A stretch of 64,000 nucleotides of DNA, from NCBI GenBank assembly GCA_029216955.1, contig JANAVB010015600.1, positions 39,430,398 through 39,494,397 of the forward strand, written 5' to 3'. The notes beneath the pieces are model-generated. The model had not been told where the DNA came from, did no database searches, and was given only the letters and a program-made list of their open reading frames with translations. The position numbers and the translations under genes were made by a program. Shown here piece after piece: positions 1 through 12,700 of the stretch (the stretch's first letter is position 1; the number at the start of each line of letters is the position of its first letter). Source of the DNA: Iris pallida (Eukaryota; Streptophyta; Magnoliopsida; Asparagales; Iridaceae).

Positions 1-1124
1 GGGTGCAGTGATGTTCCTGAAAGGACTCTCTGCATACCAAAGTTTTTGTCTCTTTTCTTGCGTTTATGAAGAATCACGTTGCGCAAGTCACTCATTTTAT
101 GGGCTCGGGAGTCCTGAGCACATGAGTGTGTTGGCATCCCGCCTGCTCCCTGATGTGGGGGTAGTAAGAGTACTCACCCCTGATCGTTGATGGGAGATTC
201 CTGATAACTATTCTGTCCGTTGGCCGTCGGGGGCTGGACACGAATAGTCCTGTACAACTTTTCGTCAGAGGCCCGTATAATAGTCAGCGGGATGCCCTGA
301 TGGTCAGAAGTTAGGACAGCTGACTGAGCTTGGCAAGCCCGCGCTGCCCGAGACTTCTTCCTTCTAGCACCTGAGAGTGTATAGTAGGAAGAGTCCACAG
401 AGACTGGCACATGAGAGCATCTGGGGTCAGAACTGCCTGAAAGGCGGTCGAAGACTGAGCCTGAGCCGCATGAAGCAAGTGGCCTGCGGCTGGAATTGTT
501 AGCCGCATAGCCTGCCTGCATGCGGCTGGCATTTGTGGTCGCATAAACAGTCCGTATGCGGCTGGCATTTTGCATGCGGCTGGAAGCTGTAGTGGTCGCG
601 TGTGCTTCTTCCATGTGGCTAGAAGTCATAATGGCCGCATGAGCATCCTCCATGCGGCTGGCAGTTCTGGCCGCATGAGCCTTCTGTCTGCGGCTGGCTT
701 TTATGGCCGCATGAGTCTTCATGCGGCTGGCACCCTTCTGTGTAGAGTCACCCTTTGCCCCTGCAAGTCCAGCATCGTAGTATTTTCCTCTACTGAACTT
801 GGGGACAACAGAGTCCTCTATAGTCTGAAGTGGGGTCGCCTGCGAGACTTCTCCGCCGTTTTGGGCAACAGATAGAGCTTCTTCGAGTGCTTGGGGAGGA
901 GCGAATGATTTGGGCCTCCACCTCCTGCGGGCCTTCTTCGTGCGGGCTCGCCGCTGGACCGGGCCAGCGCTCCCGTCGGAGAGCATTTCTTCAAACGCCT
1001 GCTGGTCGAACCGGGCAACCAGCATCTGTTTAGTGGAGCCAAGTTTGGCTGCGTCCGATTACGTCACCAACTCCTCAGCCGTGGAGAAGTTAGTCCCCAG
1101 CAGAGTCGTCATCGTGTTTGCCAT
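1..1124 (-). pseudogene. gag leader region of element J, partial and broken
   Basis: The frame starts at an ATG at 1122-1124 that lies at the very end of the LTR and reads through the primer-binding site (MANTMTTLLGT). Stops occur at 1059-1061 (TAA where C has CAA) and 174-176. The middle is a low-complexity stretch of 11-12-residue units of the type ASRMxxAHAA, followed by the motif VFDRL, shared with C, E and B. Homology resumes beyond the second stop (DLRNVILHKRK, against DLREAILHKRK in C) up to the window edge. This is the N-terminal leader of a Tat-type gag polyprotein; no capsid core is reached here. Confidence 0.75.
1094..1111 (-). other. Primer-binding site of element J (degenerate)
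   Basis: The minus strand reads TGACGACTCTGCTGGGGA, three nt after the LTR end. It differs by one base from the C copy (TGGCGACTCTGCTGGGGA). I do not assign the primer tRNA. Confidence 0.65.
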
Positions 1125-1460
1125 TGATTATAAAAGAACGGAACAATTTTATGGGAGGACTGGACTTTTACTTCACAACACAAACTCGCTCGTACAAAGA
1201 AAGCCTAGGGACGAAAACCTAGGTACAGCAATCTAAGTACAATTGTTTAGTTTTTTCTGGGGGGTGACGGTAGAGGCTCGGGAAAGCGACGACAGCTCTG
1301 TCTTACTCCTTGGATGATCAGACACAGCCTTGGCTCCTGGAAAGAAATGCTCCTGCTCGGGTGTGGACATCTCTGTGTCTGGCCTTGTGCGTATATCTCT
1401 GTGCTCTCTGTGCTCTGTCTCCACTTTTTGTCCACACTTTGCAAGGGAATGGCACATTGC

Positions 1461-1470
1461 TATTTATAGG
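1461..1470 (-). promoter_or_regulatory. TATA box of the J LTR promoter
   Basis: The minus strand reads CCTATAAATA, about 350 nt before the LTR end. The surrounding sequence matches the TATA region of the C LTR (52625-52633), so it is likely the sense promoter that starts the R region. Confidence 0.7.
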
Positions 1471-1950
1471 AGTGGGGTGTGATAATTAGGGTTTCCAATG
1501 ATTGCATTTTAAACAGAGGGCGGCCAAGGATTTGTTAAGATTTGCCCTGATCTTGCTTTTATGTTGATTGCAAAAAAATATGCATCATTTATTGGGGATT
1601 GATCCGGGTAATTATGATGATTGTAATAAATCTGATTTGTTTGGGATTTGACCAAATCTGGACGGTTATGTTGATTACAGCAAATCTGAGTTATTGAGAT
1701 TTAATCGACTCCTGCCACGTGTCTTTCATTGGCTGCAATAAATATAAATTATTGAGATTCAATCAGCTCCCGCCACGTGTCCCTCATTGACTGTAATAAA
1801 TATAAATTATCGAGATTCGATCAGCTCCCGCCACGTGTCCCAACTGCTGCGAGCCGTATGGAGGACTGTCATGGTTGGGCCGTATGAGTGTGGCCTCATT
1901 TTTAGAACCGCATAAGGGTGGCCTTATCTGAACCGTATGGCAATCCTTTA

Positions 1951-2170
1951 ATCTGAGCCGCATGAGGGTGGCCCTATGATCTGAGCCGCATAGGGGTGGC
2001 CATATCTGAACCACATGGCAATCCATTAATCTGAGCCGCATGAAGGTGGCCCTATGATCTGAGCCGCATAGAGGTAGCCATATCTGAACTGCATGGCAAT
2101 CCTTTAATCTGAGCCGCATGAAGGTGGCCCTATGATCTGAGCCGCATAGGGGTAGCAGTCGCATGGGGGT
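1951..2170. repeat. 78-bp tandem repeat in the U3 of the J LTR
   Basis: Copies start at 1951, 2029 and 2107, exactly 78 bp apart; the third is partial. Each copy contains two GAGCCGCAT motifs (ATGCGGCTC on the element's sense strand) spaced by GGTGGCCCTATGATCT-like sequence. It is a local amplification of the family's short motif. Confidence 0.85.
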
Positions 2171-2616
2171 AGCCCCCATGTTCGAGCTACATAGGAGTAG
2201 CAGCCGCATGGGGGTGACCTCCAACTGAACCGCATAAAGATGGCCACGTGTCAGAGCCGCATGGAATAAAGTGCATTGGAATTCGGTGGATCGTGCCAGC
2301 TATAGAAATTTTCTTTGTTTCCCTAGGAGAATGCCATTATGTCAGAGTCATCATTGCAGCTTTATGTCAGAGCTGTCAAACCTTCGTGTCAGAGCCGTCG
2401 CTTCGCATTAATTGAGCCAGCTGCATAAATTAATTACGGCCAGTTTGTGAAGGACTTTTTGAACCGCATAAGGCCACGTGGCTCGCTAGGAATTTCTGAA
2501 CCGCATGAACTCTAATGGACGTTTGAGCCGCATAGAACTCTCTTAATCTTGAGCCGCATGAAACTCTCCTAGTCTTGAGCCGCATAGGATCTCCTGTTCA
2601 TTTTCATGCTTCTACA

Positions 2617-3919
2617 CCAGTGTAATGTACAGTTTCAGTATCTCTGTTACATTTGTGCACAAACGTGTATGAGTGTCAATGTGCATACATAACAGGGTGT
2701 CCATTCTCAGTTAGTGTGCAAATGTGTGTGTCCTGTATGTGGGTATAGGTAGCAATGGGTAGGTTATTAGGGAAAACGGTGAATGAATGTGTGTATAAGC
2801 TATTTACATGTTTTAGAGAAATGTGTGTTAGTGTGATACATACATTAGTTTGTAGGGTGTGCGTGTATATGTGTGTATAGGTGATAGTATTCAGCAGTGC
2901 ACAACATGTTCTCAGGTTTGTGCTTAGATGTGTGTCAATAGGTTTCAGTTTTGTAGTTAAGTGTGTGTGTGTATAGGGATATTAGGAAGATAGTGTTCTC
3001 ATACACGGTGTCTCAGCTCATGTGTGATGTGTAGGGATACATCATGGCTATAGGGTGTGTGTAATAGATATTAGAAATCAGGTTTGAGTGTTACCATGTG
3101 TAAATTTTCAGGAAAATCAGTGTTCACATTGACAGTTTCAGTATTTCAGTCCAAAAGCAATTCGAAAGCCAACTATTCCATGCTAACATGAATACTTAAC
3201 ATGTTCATTAACTCTTACATAAATAAGTGAACTAATCATGATAATTAATCATCAACAAAATAGTTTAGAATATAATTTAAATCTCAGAATTTAACAAACA
3301 GTAAACTATATATCAGTGAATTAGGGAAAACCTATTTCGAAATCCAAAATGAAACCAATACTCGAAATTAAGGGTTGGTAATCATAGTGTTACATGTGAA
3401 CATGCCTCACAGTGTGTGTCGTGTCTCCAAAGTGGGACACGACGTGTCCAATCAACATTAACACACACAAATACACTAACTCAGTGTACAGCCTCGTGCA
3501 CGCGTGCACGCGTGTCCAGCACATGACACAACACGAGTGTGTGTCCACACACTCGCCTAGGGTAGGGCTACAACCCTGACACCTTGACACGTGTCCACGA
3601 GATACCTAGACACGATATGAAGCCCGTGTCAGCAGTGCCTGTGGCTCGCGTGCACCGCAGGCAATAGCCAGTACAGGCTCAAAAGTGTGTCCGACTTGAC
3701 ACGACGCGACTCGAGACTCGAAGGGGCTCGTGTCAGACACTGCCCTTTGGTCCTTGCCAAGTGGCGCGTGTCAAATCGCTGTGTCCAGTGAGAAATACAA
3801 CCCAAGTAGTAGGACAGTGTCCCGCGGCTGCAACAGCATGTCCACATACTGATACGACACGACACCAAAATCCTCCATAAATGACACGAAATCACAGACG
3901 ACCTATAGATCTACAAATC
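2617..3919. mobile_element. Element K, left part: LTR fragment interrupted by J and H
   Basis: This is non-coding, GT-rich sequence with degenerate GTGTGTATAG runs (2640-3110) and CGTGTCC/GACACG words (3390-3890). It continues at 18022 after the solo LTR H. The right end of K at 18849 is GTGACA, a typical LTR terminus. Short similarity to F (ATTTCAGTCCAAA near 3146 and near 63605) suggests a related LTR family. No gene is seen. Confidence 0.5.
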
Positions 3920-4553
3920 TGTAAAACCACTAAATTTCCACTATATATTTTTTTATACGGATTTGAAATTTTGTATTGTACGTCGCGTAGTCGTATTTTA
4001 CGTCGCGCACGAAATTTTATTTTGCTCGACGAGTGCGAATATGTGCGAGCGTACATATTTTAGAAAAATATTTTATTTTTTATCTTATAGTTTCAAAATA
4101 ATATATGCAATAATTATTTCACTATCATTACCAAGTTGTTATTTTATTTACTAAAAGCCTTCATTTATGCAATTATTAAGAATAATTAATATTTTTATTG
4201 TATACTAGAAAAACATAATTATGAAAACGTTATTTTGCATACATATACATTTGTAATTATTTATTGGTTTATTTCAAATATTAATGTAATTTTCGAAATT
4301 ATTATTATTAGTATTTTTGGAAAATATATTTCAAAATTATTATGGCAATTTAAATCTTGATTTGAATTTATGTATTTATTTAAATAGTTAAATAAATGAA
4401 ATTTGATTTATTGATTTGATTTTAAACTAAGGGAATTAAATTAGATTTAATTGGATTTGGAATTTATTTGATTGATTTTAAATTAATACATGAATTATCT
4501 ACTTTAGATTTTAAATAAATCCTAATCCTATCCAATTGGGAATTCCCACATCC

Positions 4554-4562
4554 TATAAATAG
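4554..4562 (+). promoter_or_regulatory. TATA box of solo LTR H
   Basis: TATAAATAG follows CCAATT at 4532 and precedes a pyrimidine-rich stretch. It is the likely LTR promoter, in the plus orientation. Confidence 0.6.
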
Positions 4563-4614
4563 GCAGGTACTCCTCCAATATTTTCTCCACAATATTTCTC
4601 CAAACTTTTGCAAA

Positions 4615-6300
4615 GTGTACGTGCCTCGTGTCGGTGTTCCAACCATTCTCGTATCAGCCGTGACGGCCTCGGGTCCGACCCCGGGTGTCTATTCAATAGG
4701 GTATTCTTTTTACATATACAATATTAATTCTCGTCCAACCACCCTTGACACAAATCCAGTATTCCTCCACCGTGTCCGACACCCCGGACACGACAACCAC
4801 CTAATCCCTAAACCTATTCTAACCGACGACAGCCCTCGACTCCTGCCCCCTGGCTACGACAACCCGCCACCACCACATCTCCATCATCATCGCCATCACC
4901 AACCCCGCGACCTCGCCGCCAACCCAGCACACCACCACCGGCCAGAACCCAGCCATACACCACCGCCACCTCCAAATTCCAGCCAACCCATCACCATCTG
5001 CCACCACCGCCGGGCCACTCCGGCCGACCATCCACCACTCCAGCGCATCCCCCCGACCAGCCTCCCTACTTTCGTCATCACCACATCAAAATTTCCCCAA
5101 AAAATTAGCCAACCACCGCCAACAGCATAACCCCGACCACCTCGACCACCGGTCGTGAAAACCCCAAAACAAAAGAACACCCTAACCCTAACCTCACCTG
5201 AGTCGACCGCCGTCGGAACCCTGATCTCCTCTGCACGCGTCCGGCGTGGCTGGTGGAACCGTACGCCCTCCGTGCGCCGTGTCTGTCGTGGCCTCTCCCC
5301 CTTCACCGCATCGACCTCCGCCCAACCTCGCCGGAAACCCCCATCCGTCGACCGCTTCCTCCGCCTTCCTCCTCCCAGATCCGCCGCGACAGCCCCCGCC
5401 GACTTCTCCCGACCCTCTCCGACCTATTCCGCCCATCGCCGTCCGCCTAAGCCGCTCCTCTCCGATCCTCCACCCTTCTCCCAGCCTCTTCTTCCACGCT
5501 CGAACCCTCCGTTCCGCCGCTCCCTGACGTCGACACCCGCAACCCCCTCGCTCCACTTCCTCTTTCTCCCGCTCCCGCAGCGTCGCCGGCGTGGATCTCA
5601 CCGCCGTACACCCGCTGCTCTCTCCGCCGACCTCTTCTCCGAGCCTCCACTTCCCTTTCCCCCGTTCGCCGACTCATCTCCTCCCTTTCCCTCTCTCTCA
5701 TCACTCTCATCCCCTCTTACATTTGCTCTTCTCTCTCTCTTTCGTTTTACAGCAGTACTAAACTTTGGTTGTATTATATTTTTACTTCACTTTGTGTTGT
5801 TTTATATTTTTTTTTGTTTTCCTGTTGGCAGCTTAGGTATTCTTTAGTTTCATTACTAGTATTATTATTATTATTATTATTATTTTTGTTCGTTTGTTTT
5901 TGTTTAGTTTTATGTTGTTTTCTTCTTCTTTACTATCTGCTATTTTATTATTATCACCGGTTTTACTAATATTAATATCGTATTTGTTATTGATTTATAT
6001 ATTATAATATCTCAATTAATTATATTATTGTATTTTTATAGTATTCTATAATTTTTGATTTAAAAATATTATTATAGTATTCTAATTATTTTTCAAATGT
6101 AGTTTTGACTTAAAATTTATATTTGGACAAAATTAGGATTTTTGGGTCTAAAATAATTTATTTTATACTCATATAAAATATTTTTAGTTTTCTAATATTA
6201 TAAATATTCCTAAAAAGTTATATATTCTTATTTAACAATTTCCTTCGATTATCGTCTCTCATTCTCGACTAGCCATAATCCTCGTCCTTTACAAATTTGG
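4615..6300 (+). other. C-rich leader, then AT-rich part of LTR H
   Basis: 4615-5760 is strongly pyrimidine-rich and G-poor on the plus strand, giving long proline/serine open frames in several phases. 5760-6240 is AT-rich with TTATTA runs. The composition suggests the R/U5 part of a long LTR. The open frames are unsupported by any recognisable domain and I do not annotate them as genes. Confidence 0.5.
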
Positions 6301-7004
6301 TACGTCCTCATGTCTGCCCTAACTAAATTGACCCTTCTTGACCCAATGGAACTGTCCGTGCCACCATCCGAGGTCTCCATGTATAGTTGTTGCACCGAAG
6401 TCGCAGTTCGTACCACCTTGATCATCGCAGCACACCAGGCGTACTACCAGGCAAGACACCTTGCCATTTGCTGTTTAATTATTGTAGCTCATATTTCATG
6501 CATGATTTATTTTCCTTATGTAAAATAAACTGGAATACATGGCATAACCTGTTAGAACTTACTGTTTATTTACATTCTGCTATGTATTATTTTTACACAT
6601 TAAACCTAGATTTAAGGGACCACCTTTGTGCGTGATTGGCTGGCCACCAGTACGTACAAGCCGTGCGATAGGAATAACCGCTAATAGAGGTTGCATGCTA
6701 GTTTGACTTAGCGGTTATAGAGTTAGCATTGGGCGGGAAGAACATGATTGGAAGTTGACTACCACCTTATCTATCGTAGACTCGCTCGCTACTGAGGAAC
6801 GATAGGTAGACTATATGCAATAGACTCGCTCGGTACTGAGGAATAGTATATGGTGTTGTGACTCGCAACTGAGGTATTGTATTGGTATTTTCTTGACTTG
6901 ACCGGGTAGTCATGCGACCATGAACTGTTCTTAAAACTGCATTCACTTAGAACGGTTAGGCTACCTTATCCGTTAGGTACGAGTACCTTTGGTTTGGGTA
7001 CTTG

Positions 7005-9652
7005 TGTCACCCCCATTTCCTGTATTACGTATTTATGCTCGAATTTGATTTTGGCACGTATTTTAATTTTCTCGACTTGCGGATTTTGGTTTCTCGTAAA
7101 TGGGTTTTGGACCATGGCTTGGTTTTATTTTGTGGAATTGGTTTGGTTTGATTAGGTTTGGTTTAATATGAATTGGTACACTTTAACCTACACTCTACCC
7201 TCAACATAACACACCCACCCTCATTATATCTCCACCAAACTTTCTCTCTCCTCTTTATTCTCCATTAACTTCTTCTCCTTCTTCCTTCTACCTTCTTCCA
7301 CACAACTCCCCAACCCATAGGCAAGTGCACCTTGCCATCAAATAAGCACCATCTTTTATTTGTCCATTAGCTAGATTAGGCCATGGAGAACAACTTTAGA
7401 ACTTGACATTTTGTGATTTGGAGCTTTCATTCTTCTAGATCTAGGTTTTAATCATTTTCGAAAATCCTTGGTTTTGATCTATTAAACTTCGATTTTTGCA
7501 TGTTTTGATGCTTCCATGTGGAAGAGAATTCGATTTTACTCAAGTTAGAACTTTGAAAATCTAGATTTGGTTTTGATTTGACAAAGTTATGAAGAATTGA
7601 AGTTCTTGGTGTTCTTAGACCTGCTCTCGGCCAGGAAGAACATCCCTCTGCCTTGCGCTCTTTAGCGCATGGCCGATTGCGCACCCCCGGCCTGTGCTCT
7701 TTAGCGCAGGGCCGATTGTGCACGACCTCAGCCAGTGCTTTGCGCTGTGCTGGATTGCGCTGGCGCAAGCCATCCATGCGCAAGCCAGCCATGCGCAAAG
7801 TAACCCCTGCGCAATACACCCATACGTAGTTGACTTCTGCGCAGTCTGTTCCTGCGCAATCCACCCATGCACAGTTCACTTCTGCACAGTCTGTTCATGC
7901 GCAATCTGCCCCTGTGCCCTGTGCCCCTGCGCACTTGGCACCCTGTGCAAATGACACCTGCACAATCCAACTCCCTGACCCCTTGCGCAATCCATTGGCT
8001 TTTGGAGTTTTGGTTATTTCTTTAAGTTTGGCTCTTCTATAGTCCTATATATATTGGTATTTTATTAGATATTTTACGTTCATTTTATATCCTTACGCCT
8101 TTTGTCATGAACTTGATTTTACTTAATATGTTTAGAATGACTATTGTGCATGGCATGACAAGGAACTAGCATAACACGACAGTGACCCATAGTGGTGCAC
8201 TCCTGACATGACCAACCTGACATGACAGTGACCCGTAGTGGTGTACTCCTAACAAGCACCCTGACATGATTTATCTTGATAACTTGATAGTGGCCCGTGG
8301 CGGCGCACTCCTGACTTGACTTGACTTGTAACTTGTAATTAACTCGTATAATCAACTTGACACTGTGGGTGTTCCTGCTTGCTTGTTTGTACAATCCACT
8401 TATCTTGTCTTGTATCATGTCTAGGACGCGACTTTCTGGGTACCACGGCCAGGGACTCGCGCTAAATTGGATTAGGCTAATTATTAGATCAAACTAGAAC
8501 ATGGAGAATTCCCAGTCACAGGCAATCTCGTTATCTGGGCGCTTTAATGGACTTGTAGCTTGTCGACGAGTAGAGCACATTTCCAGCACACTGTCATGTG
8601 TTGTACCCTCTAAGTCACCTAAGGGTACATTTGTCTCCCGGGCAATGTACCCACCTATAACTCTCAATCCTCGAAAGGATAACTGGATAGTCTGCAGGGC
8701 TTGGGACTGGGAGTTTCTCACTTGCATCTTGTTAGTAATTAGGCTTGTGATAACCCTAGTTAGTTAAAGTAGTAAGCCGTAGTACTTGCTTGGCCGATTG
8801 TGAATGGTTGGTGTCCAGCCTTGTCTAAGTCTTGTCTAGCTCCAGTACCTGCTATCTCCTGAGCATGTTTGTTTTACTTATCTTAACGATAAATGAGTAG
8901 AAATAGTGAGCTATTCAGGTGAAGGGTTACAACCCCGGTCCTTGTCTGGTTTAAGGATTGTAACCTGGCTCTCGGAATGGTTCCGCGTCCCTAGTCGTTT
9001 ATCGCCCTATGTACTTTACTACTTGTACTTTTCTTTTATTCTTTATGTTCTGATATGCTGGCTTTTGTTCTTATTTGTGGCCTCCCTTGTGGCACTTGCT
9101 CTTTCTGGGGTTTGACCCAGCTGGTTTTGTGTGGCCAGATTTCGGAGCAGCTCCCGAGGATCTACCAAGCTTCCAGCCCAATGGTGAACACTAGACGGAA
9201 CCCGGGCTACGAGTGGGTTTTCCCTTTTTGTTTCACCCACTTATATGTAAATTTATTCTTTTGAGGCATTTAGCCGACGAGCACCAGTTAGCTCGATGCA
9301 CATTTACTTACTGTCTGCCTACGGGCTGTAAACATGATTAACAAATCCTAGGGTTGATCATGTATGACTGAACTCTTGCTAGTCCTATCATTTTGTACGA
9401 CTAGCTTCATGATCATCCAATATATAATATTTGGGACGCCTTATATATATATATTTGATGCTCTAATATCTTGTAACTCTGTTAATTGCTTGAGATTGAG
9501 ACAATAGGCTTGACCTTAAGAGACTGCTGGCTTGTAGTAAACCCTCATATCTAGACAGTCGTGACCGTATAGTTGAGATGTATTCTATTTCAATATACGT
9601 AGCTAGCTATGTCTGCCCCCGCTCTCCAGTATTCTGGTTCTGGGGCGTGACA
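7005..9652 (+). repeat. 5' LTR of element G
   Basis: 2648 bp with TGTCAC...GTGACA ends. It contains a TGCGCA-rich array near 7640-7990 and several degenerate AGTGACCCGTAGTGGTGCACTC-like repeats near 8160-8320. The base after the LTR starts TGGTTTAAGTGG, which only weakly resembles an initiator-Met primer-binding site. Confidence 0.95.
7640..7990. repeat. TGCGCA motif array in the G 5' LTR
   Basis: The palindromic hexamer TGCGCA and near variants recur every 10-25 bp. A 45-bp unit starts at 7808, 7853 and (partial) 7898. The array is also present in the 3' LTR (about 15293-15640) with partly different mutated copies. It creates spurious cysteine-rich open frames on both strands. Confidence 0.85.
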
Positions 9653-9785
9653 TGGTTTAAGTGGTGGCCCATGCAGGTCTTGGCATTCAAGAAATGTGAG
9701 AGTTTACCGAATAGATGTCTCAATCAATATTCGTCCTTGATCTCTGCTCGTATCTTCAAATCCCTGAGAATCTCGACCTGATCAC

Positions 9786-12700
9786 ATGCTTGTATCATTG
9801 ATCTGTCCTGGTCCTTTCCTTATTGTTTCCTATGTCGTCTTCTTCAGCGGCATTACTCCCGGACCTGCCAACCAGCCCGAGGAAGCCCGACAAGCACCCC
9901 AGCACCAGGAAGATCAAGCTCAGCACTCTGGAGTAGCCTCCCGAGTTATGCTTTCCGGAGGCTCTGAACCTCCAGTTCAGGCAGCTCCGCCCGTTCAACC
10001 AGCTAGACAGGATGAGGGACCTTTGGTAGGGCTTATCAGAGAACTGCTTGCATCCCAAGATCGTCGAGGCGACGCCTTGCACCAGGAAGTTCATGATGCA
10101 CTAAACCGAGGAGGTCCCCAAGGGAATCAGGCGGCCAACAGTTTCAAGCGCTTGAACCCTCCCTTCTTTGACGGTAGTGAAGATGCGATTGCCGCGGACG
10201 CTTGGCTTCAGGATACCGAGGTGGTTTTAGAAGCAGCTAGGACACCCGAGAATGAGAAGGTGGCGGTGGTACGCCTACAGTTGTTAGACTTGGCTCGCGA
10301 TTGGTGGGCAGCTCAGGCCATGGGATTAGCAGCACCAGTTACTTGGGCGACGTTCAGAGAGAGGTTCCAGACAAAGTACTTCGATGCGGTGGCACGGTAC
10401 GACCTGCAGAACAGATTCACCAACTTGAAGTAAGGAGGCAGAACGGTCGATGGCTATGCGACCGAGTTTTCCAGGCTGAGTAGGTTCGCCCCCACCTTGG
10501 TGGCAACCGAGTTCGATAGGGCTCAGCGGTTCCAGCAAGGGCTGCACTTAGAGATATTATTGGCTGTAGAGCAGTTCGAGCACCAGACGTTCGATGCAGT
10601 GTTGAAGTCAGCAAGGAGGGATGAGTATACCTCCCGGAGAATTGTGGACAGGACCGGAGGCAGGAAGCGGTCCCACAGTCAGATGCACCAATCATCAGCT
10701 CCAGCCCCGGCAGCTAGGGGATTGACCATTGGAACTCCGAGGCGGGCGGCCTCAGTGACGTCGGTTCAGCATTCAACCCCGACGTACCCACAGCAGCAGA
10801 AGCAGAAGCAGTCTTTCGCGGTGGGATGTTCTCATTGCGGGAAGCCGGGCCATGTAGTGGCAGAGTGTCGTAGGGCACAGGGATTGTGCCTGGCTTGTGG
10901 AGGAGCAGACCACCAGATAGGGACCTGCCCGAATAGGGGAGGTCCATCATCATCCAACCTTTCTAGTTCTTCGGTGAGAGGACCAGCCCCAGTTCCAGTC
11001 CAGCAGCAGCAGCAACAGCAGTACCCGAGGCCATTGTTGCCCCAGGCCCAGGCCTTCCAGCAGCAGTTCACCCAGGCTCCAGCACAGAACCGACAGAGGG
11101 GTTTCCAGCAGAGAGGACCCGCAGCTAGAGGTCAGGCTATGATGATGACCATGGAAGAAGAAGTTGCACCAGGTGAGGTAGTGGCAGGTACTATTCTCGT
11201 CAACACCTTTCCAGCATCTGTATTATTTGATTCTGGTGTATCGCATTCATTCATGTCTGCACGATTCGCGACACGGATAGGATTGGAGCCCGAGTCATTA
11301 TCAGTGAGGCTCAATATACTTACTGGTAATGGTCTTGTGGGAGTAGATCGAGTATTTTCCTTGTGTTGGATCGTAGTTAGCGGTAGAAAGTTCTCCGCTA
11401 GGCTCATAGAGTTCCCTATGGCAGACTATGATGTAGTCCTAGGCATGGATTGGTTGAGGAACCATTATGCTAGGATAGACTGCCATATTGGCAGAGTTGT
11501 CTTTAGTATTCCCGGAGAGCCAGAGTTTTCATTTTCCAGAGGCACAGTAGAGCCATCTCCTCCAGTATTGCGGATGGCAGTAGCATCAGTGTAGTTGCCC
11601 CGGATAGTTGAAGAGTTTTCAGATGTCTTTTCAGAGGAACTTCCAGGAATGCCACCAGAGCGGGAGATCGAGTTCACCATCGACTTGATTCCCGGGACAG
11701 CACCAGTATCAGAGCGAGTCTACAGAATGGCGCCTTCAGTGTTGGAGAGTTTGTACAAGATGATTGAAGAACTTAGAACCAAGGGATTCATTCGTGCTAG
11801 TGGATCGCCTTGGGGAGCCCCGATGCTTCTTGTGAAAAAGAAGGATGGTACGTCCAGGCTATGTGTTGATTATCGTACCTTGAACTCAGTGACAATCAAG
11901 AACAGATACCCTCTCCCGAGGATAGATGACTTGTTTGATCAACTCAAGGGGGCTTCAGTTTTCTCGAAGATAGACTTGCGGTCAGGATACCACCAGATCA
12001 GAGTCAGAGAACAGGACATCCCGAAGACGGCGTTCAGATCTAGGTACGGGCATTGGGAGTTTCTAGTTATGCCCTTTGGAGCGACCAATGCGCCGGCAGT
12101 GTTCATGGACCTCATGAACCGTATTTTCATGCCTTATTTGGATCAGTTTGTGATAGTGTTCCTTGATGACATCCTGGTCTACAGCAAGAGTGAAGCAGAG
12201 CACGAGCATCATCTCAGAATTGTCCTCCAGATTCTCAGAGAGCACCAGTTGTACGCCAAGTTCAGTAAATGTGAGTTCTGGCTCGATCATATTTCTTACT
12301 TGGGTCACATCATTACCAGAGAAGGAGTGGAAGTGGATCCCCAGAAGATTGTGGCTATCGAGGCATGGCCAGTACCCAGCTCAGTGGCAGAAGTTCGCAG
12401 CTTTCTTGGATTGGCCGGCTACTACCGGTGGTTCGTCTCTGATTTTGCAAGGATTTCAGTGCCGATGACCCAGTTGACCCGCAAGGATGTGCCGTTTGTT
12501 TGGACAGCAGAATGCCAGGAATTATTTGAGAAGTTGAAGCGAGGTTTGATAACGGCTCCCATTCTCACCCTTCCAGATGGGACCGGAGGATTCACAGTTT
12601 ATTGCGACGCTTCAGGTAGAGGATTGGGATGTGTTTTGATGCAGCATGGGAAGGTAATTGCTTATGCGTCACGTCAACTCCGTGATCATGAGAAGAATTA

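Larger units (their letters stand above)
1..2616 (-). mobile_element. Element J: Tat-lineage Ty3/gypsy retrotransposon, 5' part only
   Basis: A minus-strand element enters from the left window edge. Its 5' LTR starts at 2616 with TGTAGAAGCATG, the terminus shared with elements C and D, and is followed by a degenerate primer-binding site and the gag leader, which runs off the window. It is a close relative of C: the leader reading frame, the LTR TATA region and the ATGCGGC motifs all match. The flank at 2617-2621 is ccagt; the matching duplication would lie outside the window. It is inserted in LTR K. Confidence 0.85.
1115..2616 (-). repeat. 5' LTR of element J
   Basis: The LTR is about 1.5 kb, beginning TGTAGAAGCATG at 2616 and ending GGCAAACA at 1115. 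It is homologous to the LTRs of C, clearest around the TATA region near 1440-1500. Its U3 holds many GCCGCAT/ATGCGGC motifs and CCACGTGTC-type G-box-like sites at roughly 1716-1840. The end was placed by comparison with C and E, where CAAACA is followed by 3 nt and then the primer-binding site. Confidence 0.8.

Noticed and set aside
174..1025. Host Ala/Arg-rich repeat protein
   Set aside because: Homology to the leader of C and its position after an LTR and primer site show that it is retrotransposon gag leader.
2640..3110. GTGTGTATAG-rich tract as a functional site
   Set aside because: It looks like a degenerate microsatellite within LTR K and nothing marks a specific function.
5170..5195. 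CCCTAACCCTAACC resembling telomere repeat
   Set aside because: Only two units, not the plant CCCTAAA form, and embedded in an LTR.
4615..5847. Long proline- and serine-rich open frames with His tracts
   Set aside because: They lie in the C-rich part of solo LTR H, are open in several phases because stop codons are rare in such composition, and show no domain.
7448..8042. Cysteine-rich open frames on both strands of the G LTR, repeated at 15100-15694
   Set aside because: They result from the TGCGCA repeat array, occur in both LTRs and in several frames, and show no start context or domain.
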